Notes under the pieces: generated by a model
Seen by the model: only the letters and a program-made list of their open reading frames with translations
The model's database searches: none
What the model was told of the DNA's origin: nothing
Made by a program: the position numbers and the translations under genes
Assembly (NCBI GenBank): GCA_028583415.1
Contig: CM053269.1
Location: forward strand, 27,160,254 to 27,224,253
Direction of reading: 5' to 3'
DNA: 64,000 nucleotides
Source of the DNA: Protea cynaroides
Taxonomy: Eukaryota > Streptophyta > Magnoliopsida > Proteales > Proteaceae
Part shown: positions 35,100 to 46,000 of the stretch, piece after piece
How the letters are laid out: every line of letters begins with the position of its first letter
Position numbering within the stretch: position 1 is the stretch's first letter

Positions 35100-36010
35100 T
35101 GGACCTAAAACGCGCCCTCACGCGCCGATTAAAGTTGGCGCGTGGGATCACACTGCCTATGATCCAAACATGCCTTAAGTCTGAACCGGTTTCTGGTCGG
35201 TTTAAGCAACCCGGTCCGGGTCTGAGCTGACCAAACCGAACCGGGTTTAACCGACCGGGTCAAAATACGGTCAATAGGACCCGATTCCTATTTGGGTCGG
35301 GTCAAAATTCGGGTAGCCCGGGTTTAATTCGGGTTGGGCCAAAATCCGGGTTCAATCCGGGTCGGGTCAACCCGGTAAACTATATTTTCAAGTCGGGGTG
35401 GGTTACAACCCGGGTAACCGTTTCCCAATTCGGTTTGGGTCAAAACTCGGTAACCCGTCTTTCCAATTCGGATCGGGTTAAAACCCGGTTAACTGTTGTC
35501 CAATTCGGTTCGGGTCAAACCCCGGGTAACACGATCACAAATCGGGTCGACAAAAAATTCGGGTTATCCAGACCCGATTAAAATTCGGTTTTTGGGGTTC
35601 GGGTTTTCCGATCAACTTTCGGGTTTCCGGGCCAGCCCTGGGCTGGGCCAGCCCTGGCTGGGTTTGACTAGCCCGGCTGGCTTGGCCTGGGCTGGGCTAG
35701 CCCTGGCTGGGTTTGACTAGCCCGGCTGGCTTGGCCTGGGCTGGGCCATTCTAGCCGGGCTGGCTTGGCCTGGTCTGGGCCAGCCCGGTCAGAGCTGGTT
35801 TGGGGCTGGTGGGCCTGGGCTGGGTTGACTAGGCCTGAGTCAACCAGCAAACCCGTTAGGGTTTGCGATTCGGCGCCGAGTCGACCCGGCGATGACTCGG
35901 CGCCGCGTTTTTTTTTTTTTTTTTTTTTAAACTCCGGCGCGTGGATCTCACGCGCCTTTTCAGGCGGCGCGTCCGGCCGCCGCCGGCGACCAACTTAGTG
36001 TCGGTCGACA
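35100..36010. repeat. GC-rich leader block with CGGGT words and 49-bp tandem units
   Basis: From 35200 to 35620 imperfect TTCGGGTCGGGTCAAAACCC words recur. At 35652 and 35701 a 49-bp unit starting CCCTGGCTGGGTTTGACTAG is tandemly repeated, with a partial third copy. It ends in CG-rich sequence and a T-run near 35910-35928. The long open frames here come from the repeats. Confidence 0.8.
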
Positions 36011-36196
36011 CGTTTTTTCGACTTCTACAATCTGATATAATTTATTTTAAATTTCACCGTTTGGAAAAATTATCCGATTTTTAAAATCTCTTTTATTTTT
36101 CCAAAAATCAAAAAAATATGTAAGAAATATTTTTTTTTATTTTTTATGTTCACTACTCAATGATTTTAAATCCATGTGGGACAACTCTGATAGCAC

Positions 36197-36677
36197 TGTA
36201 GGATTACAATACAAATCCAAAGAAACTTAATTCATGATAAATCCCATATGGAATATAAAATACATCTGAGTTAAACACAATTAACTAAAATAACTTGAAT
36301 ATATCTTTTCGTTGAAGATTGTTTTCCGATCTTTGCTTGACATCTAATTCCTGCAGAGATCTTTTACAGTCTCCTCACCCTTAGGTATGAGACCTCTTGA
36401 TTATGCACACTTGGAGAGAGACTATAGGGACCCCTGATCCATATTTATAATTTTTTGGAATTCAAATCTATCCCAAACCCATAATAGGATAGATTTGAAT
36501 TATATTTGGTAAATGGATAATCAAATCTATCATTTATTGGATTTCATCCATAATAAGATAGATTTAAATTATATTTGGTAAGAGGATAATCAAATATTCT
36601 TTATTGAATTCCCACCAGTCTAATAAGGGAAAGTAAATATAATGTTACCCATATTATAAAATAGGAATGATTTTACA
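36197..36677 (-). repeat. 5' LTR of the Tork/Ivana-like element
   Basis: 481 bp, same length as its partner, ending ATTTTACA. The adjacent sequence at about 36180-36195 is the complement of a primer site close to TGGTATCAGAG (one or two changes), so this is the 5' side for a minus-strand element. Confidence 0.92.
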
Positions 36678-36733
36678 ATTATACCAACCCGCGACACTAC
36701 CATCATGCATTCTTAAAATACCACCAAAACCTG
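36678..36733 (-). pseudogene. LINE RNase H fragment, part 2 (arm B)
   Basis: Upstream piece of the same scrap, between the second ATTAT (36678-36682) and the CACTA-like element. Joining it in thought to 29222-29346 restores the order seen at 13225-13413. Confidence 0.6.
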
Positions 36734-38617
36734 CACTCCTGTGATTTTTTTTATAATGCAACATTTATCTGAAAAAAGCCACTATTGAGATGATACACTG
36801 GCTGTTTTTTTCGAAACACAGCTATTGACATTGTACAATGCGGTGTTTCCAAGAAAACACAGAAATTGATACCGTAAAATGCGGCATTTTGTAGAAAAAG
36901 CACCCAATGATACTGTACGATACAACGTTTGTATAGAAACGCAGGTATTGATTAGTGTGTCAAACGGCATTTTATAGGAAATGCCGTCGTAAGGTTTCCT
37001 TTCCACTTCCCACGCCTCTTTGCCGCTAAACTTGTAGACTACATTTTGTTTCCCCCCATACTTTGTCTGTTCCTTTCCCTTCTCCCCTGCTCTCACTCCT
37101 CCTTGCAGTCAAGTCCTCGCTGTTAGTGTCATCGTCTCTGCTACTATCGATGTCTTTCGATTGTCGTAATCGTCTTTTCGATTGAGCATCACCTTCACCC
37201 AAAATTCTGGTTAAGAGTGGATTGACAATCACCTTCACCCAAAACTCTGGTTAAGAGAGGATTCAGAATCTGAATCCTAGTCTCCTTTGTCGTTGTCGTC
37301 TTCGTTGCCATCCGGAATGTTTTTTGTCGGTGAAGTTTGATTATTTGATTTGTTCCAACGACTCCTTCGATTTCTACAGTTTCTTTGGATTCAACTTAAA
37401 ACCATTGGTTTTTATTATGATTTTCAATTGAGTCTCCTAGTGTCACCGACCCTTTGTTCTTCAGAAGTCCAAAGAGTCGAAGTGCGTGAGCCTATCGGTG
37501 CTCTCCTAAAAGTATTCGAGTAGCGACAGTGAAATAGCAGGTATACTCCTCATCCGCTTTTCTCCGATACCATCGATTTCAGTATGGTTTTTCTTTATTC
37601 TCCCATTCTTTGATTGTTGTAGACTCTATTTAAGTGGACCATTAGGTTGGAAAAAGTGTAGAGTATGGGTTTAGTAACTTTATGCCTCTTTTCTTAACTA
37701 AAATTGGGGTTGCGGATTTAGCCTTTCTTCACAATTAATACTTACTTGAAGAGCTGAAATACCTTATGACTTGGACACACTTTCTTTTCGAGGACTGGAT
37801 CACTTGTACTACTTTTCCTCCTTTTACGAAGAACAGATATACAATACCTTTTATATTCTGATTTTCTATTGTTATGCTTATTTATTTATTTTTTTTTCCA
37901 TTAGATGGAGCATGTCGTAATGGAGCAAAACATATGGGCTGCCTATGAGCTGTTCTGTGAATTTCTTCTTGCTCGTGTTCCAATTATTTAGAGCAGCATT
38001 AAGTTCCTCTGATGGCATTAAGCAAGTCACTTTTCCCAAAACTTTTTTTGAAGTATTACTTGAAAGTACTGGTCTACATTGACAATTAATGAAGAAAATC
38101 ATTTCAGGTATATTTAGGAATTGAAACATGAACTAGGTGTTAAGTTTATTATTCTTAATTTTCTAGGAAGTTCCTATTTTCATGAATTCTCCCTAGCTCA
38201 TGCTTGGGTATGAGAATTATTCCTAGGTGCAAATATTCTGTTTACTTATACCTTGATGGATGTAGTTGGGTTCTAATGAAATGGTTGTTTATGTATTTTG
38301 CACGTATTATGTATTTTTGTTTTAACAGGTTATAGGATGTGATTATAAAGAAACGGATTTTATATAAAAAAACATAAGATATGACAACGTTTCCCAACAA
38401 ATGTCACTATATGGGCAACCAAACCAATATAACAGCGTTCTTAGATATAGTTGTTGTAGTACGGACACCAGTGTTTGTAAAAAATGCCAAAGTATATTAC
38501 TAAACAACGTTTACTAAGAAATGCCTTTCTATCTCAATCTATTCTGTAACATTGTGGCGTTTACATAAAGGTCGTTATAGTGTCCATTATGCCACCATAG
38601 CAATATTTTTACAAGTG
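36734..38617. mobile_element. CACTA-like non-autonomous DNA element (arm B)
   Basis: 1884 bp, close to the 1876 bp left in arm A after removing the MITE and its target duplication. The ends read CACTCCTGTGATTTTTTT and, on the other strand, CACTTGTAAAAATATTGC. Subterminal GCCG/CGGC words recur about every 42 bp near 36830-36970. There is no transposase frame. Because the MITE is absent, this arm shows the ancestral state. Confidence 0.55.
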
Positions 38618-39344
38618 ACAATAAATAGCATTGGTGAGAGTAAGAGAATACACAAATTTGGTTTCCATGTAAGACAGATTGGCGGATAACCCATCTCATA
38701 ACATTCTGCAATGCTTGGGAATGCATTCTAGGTGACTCAGCTGAAATCTGCTTTGGTTAGTGTTCTTTTTTCAGATGCTTTGGCGATTTCTAGGTTCTGA
38801 GAATTTCTTTGAGTTACGCCTACTGCTGGGTAGGTGGAATACCACCGGCAGTAGGAATTTGTTTCTCTTCCCTAGGCTATGGTCGTGGGAATTTTCAACT
38901 ATGTCAATCTCAGCTTGCTATTGGTTCTAGGATCTCCCTTTCTGTTAATTAAGAACTCGGCGGAGCTATAGGTATTGGTTCTGTTTCAGATTAGTTTAAT
39001 AATGGAGATCAAGGAGTCCAAGATGTAACTAAACCATCTTCCACAAGAATGGCCGTACCAGTTTCGGATCAGGATTCTAATGTTGTAAGTGGAGTGCGGT
39101 GCAGCCCCCTGCATTACTTCCTATTGCTCATAACCCAATCAATCGAAACCCTACTATCCATCCTCCCATCAACAACCTTCCTACTATCATCCAACCTGCA
39201 AACCCTTACCATCATCCTGTAGAACCCAATCAAAACCTTCTTGTTAACCCTAAACTGCAAACCCTAACTAGATCTGCTAACCCTAATCCCACCGTCATCA
39301 GCCAACCTGCAAACTCTAGCCTACCCATCAACATTCGTCCTATA
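38618..39344 (+). other. LINE 5' region, Asn/Pro-rich frame (arm B)
   Basis: Counterpart of 10446-11182. The Asn/Pro-rich frame is open at 39099-39434, the last part of which overlaps copia sequence read antisense. It precedes the Ale-like element and LINE ORF1 at 51057. Confidence 0.5.
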
Positions 39345-41098
39345 AACCATCTTGCCCTTCCTCGTAATACAACGTGCCGAGAAATATATACACACCCACT
39401 TGAAGGATCAAGGCATCGGTACCCTTTATGTTGAGTAGAATAACCCAAAAAGTCACATCGCAAGCTTCGATTGTCTAGTTTAGAGGTGCTATACGGACGC
39501 AGCCATGGATAGCATGCCACCCCGAAAACTCGTAGGGCTATATAATCCGGTGCCTGGAGAAACAAAATTTCAAATGGGGATGCATGTGTAGTACATAAGA
39601 GGGCATTCCGATTGAGGAGGTAAACTGCAGTGGCAAAGACATAATCCCAATAGTACTTGAGAACATGGGAATGAGCCAAGAGTGTGAGTCCAGATTTCAC
39701 AATATGACGATGCTTACGTTCGGCAACGCCATTCTGAGCCTGTGTGTGAGGACAAGAAAATCTGTGGAGAATTCCATTAGAGGTCAAGTATTTAGTAAAA
39801 GGGATAGATTCCCCCCCACCATCAGACTGAAAAACCTTTATGGTGGTATTAAAAAAATTTTCAACTTGTATTTTAAAGGTAATGAATGTAGAAAGAGCCT
39901 CGGATTTGGTTTTTAAAGGATAAAACCAGGTGTAACGACTATAATCATCAACAAATGAAATGTAATAGCGACATCCAGAAGTAAAAAACACAGGAGAAGG
40001 GCCCCATAAATCTGAATGTAATAATTCAAGAGGAGCATTACATCTAGTGACTCGATGAGAAAACGGAAGACGATGAGATTTGCCAAACTGGCAAGACTCA
40101 CAAAACGCAGGACTCGAACTAGCAATTGGTAAATCATGCTTTGAAATGATAGAGGTGACAACTCTAGGAGCGGGATGAGTGGAGTGAGAGGCGCGTTCGC
40201 CTATCAGGGTTGTGGGATGGACGGAAGAAGAACCACCAGGCTTATTAGGAGAAGAGACACCATGAATGCGATATATACCATCATTATTCGAGCCTTGCAG
40301 AAGGAGGCCCCCCGAGGATCGATCCTTCACACAACAAAATGAGGGATGGAATTCAAAGAAACAGTCATTATCACGAGTAAATTGAGAAAACAGACAATAA
40401 ATTTTTCGTGATGCTAGGAACATGTAAAAGACTTTTAAGATGAAAGGAGGAGGATGGAGTATGCAAATTAGAAGAGCCAATGTGGGAGATAGGCAAACCT
40501 GAACCATCGGCACAATGAACATTATCAGAACCAGAGTAGGGAACTGGATGGGAGAGATTACCCATGTCCGAGGTAAAGTGGTGAGTTGCACCTGAATCTG
40601 GATACCAGGTAGTGTCCATCAGTTGAAGACCAGAGGAAGAGTGTTGTGCATAATGGACCGAGGGGGTGGGAGGGCCATGAAAACTGGGATTGAACAGCTG
40701 ATAGCACTGTAGGGCAGAGTGACCGGTTCGATTGCAAACCTGACAAAGAACCTTGGGTCATTGATCAAATGAATCTGCAGTAAATCGACCATGTCCACGT
40801 CCCCTGTCGCGGCCTCGACTACGCTACACATAACCTGACACATCAGGCGGTGATTTGACAGAGAGGTTAACAGAAGGAATTGTAGAGACGCGGCTTTGTA
40901 AGTGAGCCTCGTGGTTGTATAATATGCCGTGGAAGTCATCTAGTGACAGAGGGTCGAGGCGAGAAGTGACAGAAGTAACAAAACTGTCATACTCGCTCCC
41001 GAGTCCACTAAGAAGACTGAGCACCAGCTGATATTCAGCGACAGCTGCTAGATGATCCACCAATGTCTTGACCTTTTGAACATATTCAACAAGGGATG
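39345..41098 (-). pseudogene. Ale-like gag-protease-integrase remnant, 3' part (arm B)
   Basis: Integrase and protease of the Ale-like element, cut from its 5' part (49888-50660) by the nested Sirevirus-like element. The integrase core is open from about 40374 to the truncation, with HSDLWGPS, SDGGGES (second catalytic Asp present, unlike arm A) and GVAERKHRH. However, an 18-bp deletion relative to arm A removes the WHARFG part of the HHCC zinc site near 40180. A stop follows the gag at 40824, and the CCHC knuckle is near 40730. Confidence 0.85.
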
Positions 41099-42813
41099 TG
41101 TTAGTCCCAGGTTGACACTGAGAGGGGGGGGGGGTGAATCAGTGGCCACTAAAAGTTTTTCACTAAACAATTTGCCCTGATACTATGAACACTGCTGCCA
41201 AGAGCTGTTGATCAAACTGTGCTATGCTGCCTTGAGCTGATTTCTTGAGATCTTCTCACAGACAATCTGTCAAACACATTTCGTGCACATACCAACCACC
41301 CACCCATAGGTATCCATACCAGGGGCTTGGCCTGCCAAGTGTGTACACCCAGACCTGCAGCACACAGACTTCTATTCTACAATCACAACCACATGCATGG
41401 GACACACAATATAACGTGGTTCACCAATCACACATTGTGATGGCTACTCCACGGGACAATACCCTAACCAGGGTTTCGTATATACCCGATACACAACAGA
41501 AATGCTACGATTGCACCTACAACCCCGATGCTACAACATTAACCGCATTCACAGCTACAACTGTGCTCGAGGCACCTACCCCAACTCCAGTCAAGCACCC
41601 ACTTGACAAAGTTATACAAAAATGAATATCATAAATCATTACAAACCCTTCCCATATATCTCTGATACAATAAGTAGGATTTGTGTGCGTGATTACCTTC
41701 CCGACGTGATCACAGTAAGATTAGTTCTCACCAAATGGATGTTCCAAGCTCTCTAGTAGTGATAGATACGCTTCGTCAATAGAATGGAACTCCGGTATTC
41801 TTCCAATGCATCTCGCACACCATCATTCACATCAAGTGATCACTCATACTCACACTTCACTCCAAACTGCTCAAATACTCATGTGTATCAGAAGGAGGAA
41901 GGTAGAGAGTGACTTTTTCTTCAAAGAGAGCTCCAAAGCACCATTTTCCCTAAAACCCATAGCTCTTTTCACCAAAACCTTGATTTCTTTGTTCTAACAG
42001 ATTCTGCTTGGAGAGAGAAGCTCGTGGGCTTTTGAATCATCTCAATCGGAGATCAGACGACCAAGATATGGCCATTTGAAGTTCGGCCGATCAGATTATT
42101 CCAAATGGAATCTTCTGGACTTGATTCCGTGCGCCGCGACACACTCTAGCGCTGCCGCATCTGACGCAACATACGACGTTGTCGTCCTTTGATTGGCGGA
42201 GAGGGAATCATCTCCTTCAGGCCGCTGGATCAAAGTGAAAAAGGCGGGATTAATTAAGGGCCCTCAGATCGGCCTTTTTCTGCTGCCTCATTGCGGCATT
42301 TCATCGAACAGATGGAGTGCATGCTGCCTGCTGTGCGCACGGCAGGTGCCATGCGCGCTGCCTGCTGTGCGCATGGCCCTGCTGGTGCGCGCGGCTGGTG
42401 GTGCGCGCTGCCTGTTGCTGTGCGCACTGGCTGCTGTGCGCGCGGCAGGTGCCATGCGCGCTGCCTGTGTGCGCATGGCCCTGCTGTGCGTGCTGCTGCT
42501 GGCTTGCTTGTGGCATGGCCCTGGCATGCTGGCAAGGCCTGCTGGCTTGGTGCTGGCTGCCATGCTGGCCTGGCCACCCAAGGTGGGACCCACCTGGTCC
42601 CCACCCACTCTCTTTCCTCTTTCTCTCTCTTCCATTTTCTCTCTCTTTTTTCTCTCCACTTCAGTTGGACTTTCTCATCAACTAAGCTTCATTCTCTTCG
42701 GTTGCTTGACTGACGGAGAGTCCTACAGATACTCTCTCTCCTCCATATCACTTTCTCTGCTAGGGTTGCCAACAATGCAACACCGGACGCACCGTTTCGG
42801 ACGGGTGTCAACA
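41099..42813 (-). repeat. 3' LTR of the nested Sirevirus-like element
   Basis: 1715 bp with complete ends. A C-run (41111-41122 region) precedes the terminal CTCTCAGTGTCAACC as in the LTR ending at 4086. It contains a GC-rich low-complexity block at about 42300-42570. Confidence 0.9.
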
Positions 42814-42815
42814 AT

Positions 42816-43018
42816 CTCCCCCTTTGGAATTGTTGGCAACAAAACTCAAAACTCCCCATCCATGCTATCTTCTCCCCCTTTGACAACAAGTCCCAAAGGC
42901 TGAATGAGCTCCCCCTTAATATCAACTCCCCCTACATAGCCTCACCTGTAGGAGTGCCCACCGCCTCTTTCCAATCCTACATATGAAAGATGATGCTATG
43001 TAGTCTGCAACTCCCCCT
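42816..43018 (-). promoter_or_regulatory. Array of five polypurine tract motifs
   Basis: CTCCCCCT (AGGGGGAG on the coding strand) at 42816-42823, 42872-42879, 42909-42916, 42926-42933 and 43011-43018, between pol and the 3' LTR. The first adjoins the LTR and is the probable functional tract. Confidence 0.85.
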
Positions 43019-43031
43019 ACATATCTGCCAT

Positions 43032-46000
43032 CTACAATGTGCTCAAAGTCACTACTCCTAGCTGAGCTCTGAGTTTCTCAAAAGAGTCTTTTGGAAGAGC
43101 CTTGGTGAAGATGTCTGCCACTTGATCTGCTGTAGGAACAAAGTCTAATCTCACTTCCCCTTCAAGCACTTTCTCCTTCAAATAATGATATCTGATGTCA
43201 ATATGCTTGGCCCTTGAGTGTTGCACAGGATTCTTGGATATGTTGATGGCACTCATGTTATCACATTTGATGACCACTGGTTCTTCACATATAACACTGA
43301 AGTCTGACATCTATCTTTTCATCCAGATTACCTGAGTGCATGTAGCGGCTGCTGCAATATACTCTGCCTCTGCTGTAGATAAGGAGACAGACTCCTGTTT
43401 CTTGTTGTGCCATGCTACTAAGCTCTCTCCCAAAAAGAATGCACCACCACTAGTGCTCTTTCTGTCATCAATGCTACCAGCCCAGTCTGCATCTGAAAAT
43501 GCTGTCAAAGTGAAACTTCCAATCTTTGGATACCACAAACCATAGTCTGTTGTGCCTTTCAGATATCTGAGTATTCGCTTCACTGCCATCAGATGAGTCT
43601 CCTTTGGACACGCTTGAAATCTGGCCACCAGGCATACTGCTTGCAGAATATCAGGTCTTGAAGCTGTCAAATATAGTAAACTGCCAATCATTGACCTATA
43701 CAATGTCTGATCAACTGTTGGAGAATCATCTTCTGAACTCAACTTGATATTCACTGTCATTGGTGTCCCCACTGGTTTACAGTCCTCCATCACAAATTTC
43801 TTCAACATTTCCTTGGTATACTTCATTTGAGAGATGAAGATGCCATTTTCTCTTTGATGAATTTACAGCCCCAGAAAGTAGGACATCTCTCCAAGCATAG
43901 ACATCTCAAACTCTGTTCTCATCCTCTCAGCAAACTGCTTGCAAAGCTTCTCACAAAGGTTCCCCCAAAGATGATGTCATCCACATAGACCACAACTACC
44001 TCTGCTGCTGTCTTCTGTCATGACATATAGGTTGCTGTCCACAACTCCTCTTCGTAGACCCAACTTATGCAGATATGTATCAAGCCTTTCATACCACGCT
44101 CTTGGAGCTTGCTTCAACCCATATAGAGCCTTCTTCAACTTGCATACCATATCTTCATCATTGCTGAGTTGGAACCCTTCAGGTTGCTCAGTGTACACTT
44201 CCTCTTCTAAATTGCCATTCAAGAATGTAGATTTCACATCCATTTGATAAACCTTGAATCCTCTGTGCACAGCTAATGCTAAGAACATTCTGATAAACTC
44301 CAGCCTTGCCACAGGTGCAAAAGTCTCATCAAAATCAATTCATTCTACTTGAGCATATCCTTTGCATACAAGTCTGGCCTTGTTTCTCACAACCTGGCCT
44401 TCTTCATTTAATTTGTTCCTGAAAACCCACTTTGTGCCAATCACATTCTTGTCTGCTGGTCTAGGAACTAGCTCCCAAGTGTTGTTCTTTTCAATTCGGT
44501 CAAGCTCATCATTCATAGCTTTCAACCAAGATTCATCATTGCTAGCCTCATGCACAGTTTTAGGCTCTATCTCAGACAATAATGAATAAGTGGTAGCTTT
44601 CATCCTTCTGGTTTCAATTCCTGCATTTAGATCTCCTATCACTTGATGATTAGGGTGAATTCTCAACCATTTGTATACTTGAGCATATCCTTTGCATACA
44701 AGTCTGGCCTTGTTTCTCACAACCTGGCCATCTTTATTTAATTTGTTCCTGAAAACCCACTTTGTGCCAATCACATTCTTGTCTGCTGGTCTAGGAACTA
44801 GCTCCCAAGTGTTGTTCTTTTCAATTTGGTCAAGCTCATCATTCATAGCTTTTAACCAAGATTCATCATTGCTAGCCTCATGCACAGTTTTAGGCTCTAT
44901 CTCAGACAATAATGAATAAGTGGTAGCTTTCATCCTTCTGGTTTCAATGCCTGCATTTGGATCTCCTATCACTTGATGATTAGGGTGAATTCTCAACCAT
45001 TTGTTATCTTTTGGTCTGTCATCTCTCTCGCACGCCAGTATGAATCTCTTGCACTTCAGATTCTTCTTCATCTTGTTTCCCTTTGTCAACTGATAGAGTG
45101 TCATCTTCATCAAGTTCTTCAAGAATGGACCCTTTTGGTTCAGTCCCCTTTTGATTCCCTACATTCTCATCAACCTTAAAAATTGAGCTCTCAACAATTC
45201 TTCCTAGTCTCTTGTTATAGCACCTGTATGCCTTACTTTTGAAGGAGTACCCAAGAAATATGCCCTCATCAGCTCTGTCATCAAATTTGCCAAGATTTTC
45301 TTCCTTTCGCTTGATGTAGCACTTAGAACCAAAGACCTTGAGATACTTCACTGTAGCTTTCCTCCCAAACCACAATTCATAAGGTGTTTTGTTCTCATGA
45401 GGCCTTAGAAGACATCTGTTAGTGATATGCACTGCAATATAGATACCTTTTCTCCAGAAATGCGTTGCTGTGTTATTCTCTGCCATCATAGTTCTAGCCA
45501 TTTCTTGCACCCGTTTCGTTCTTCCTTTCAACCACTCCATTTTCTCGAGGTGTTCGGCTGGCGAGTGTTGAATTCCGATTCCACTTTCACTGCGAAGTTT
45601 GAGAATTCACTCCATGTAAATTCTTTGCCTTGATCGGACCTTAAACACTTGATTGTGTTTCCCGTCTCGTTTTCAACTCTCTTCTTGAATGCTTTGAACT
45701 TGTCAAGAGCTTAGTTTTATCCTTCGAAACATCACCCGGTCATTCTAGAATACTCATCTATAAAACAGGATGAAGTATCTCTCACCTCCTATGGCCTGTG
45801 TTCTCATTGGTCCACACAAGTTCGTGTGTATCAAGTCAAGTGGTTTACTTGAATGGTACTCCTTTGATTTATAAGTAGCTCTTGCCCCGCTTGCCCTTCC
45901 CGACATGAACCACATACATGGCTCTCTGGAGTCTTTATGATGGGAAGATCTCTCACTGCTTGCTCCTTGCTAATTTTAGTTAGATTTTTGAAGTGAATGT

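Larger units (their letters stand above)
29352..36677 (-). mobile_element. Tork/Ivana-like copia retrotransposon, both LTRs, private to arm B
   Basis: LTRs 29352-29832 and 36197-36677 are both 481 bp, and the target duplication is a perfect ATTAT (29347-29351 and 36678-36682). On the minus strand the order is 5' LTR, primer site, a 2-kb leader with tandem repeats, gag, protease, integrase, RT, RNase H, polypurine tract, 3' LTR. The LTRs differ at about 20 sites by eye (about 4 percent, mostly transitions). The empty site is intact in arm A near 13268. The lineage is judged from RT wording (KPIGSKWIFKTK, RYKARLVAKGFTQ, YDLELHQMDVKTAFLNG) and is less certain than the superfamily. Confidence 0.92.

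Noticed and set aside
42193..42903. Open frames up to 236 codons in the nested element LTR, and the matching ones at 49230-49907
   Set aside because: Low-complexity LTR sequence; frames differ between the two LTRs of the same element.
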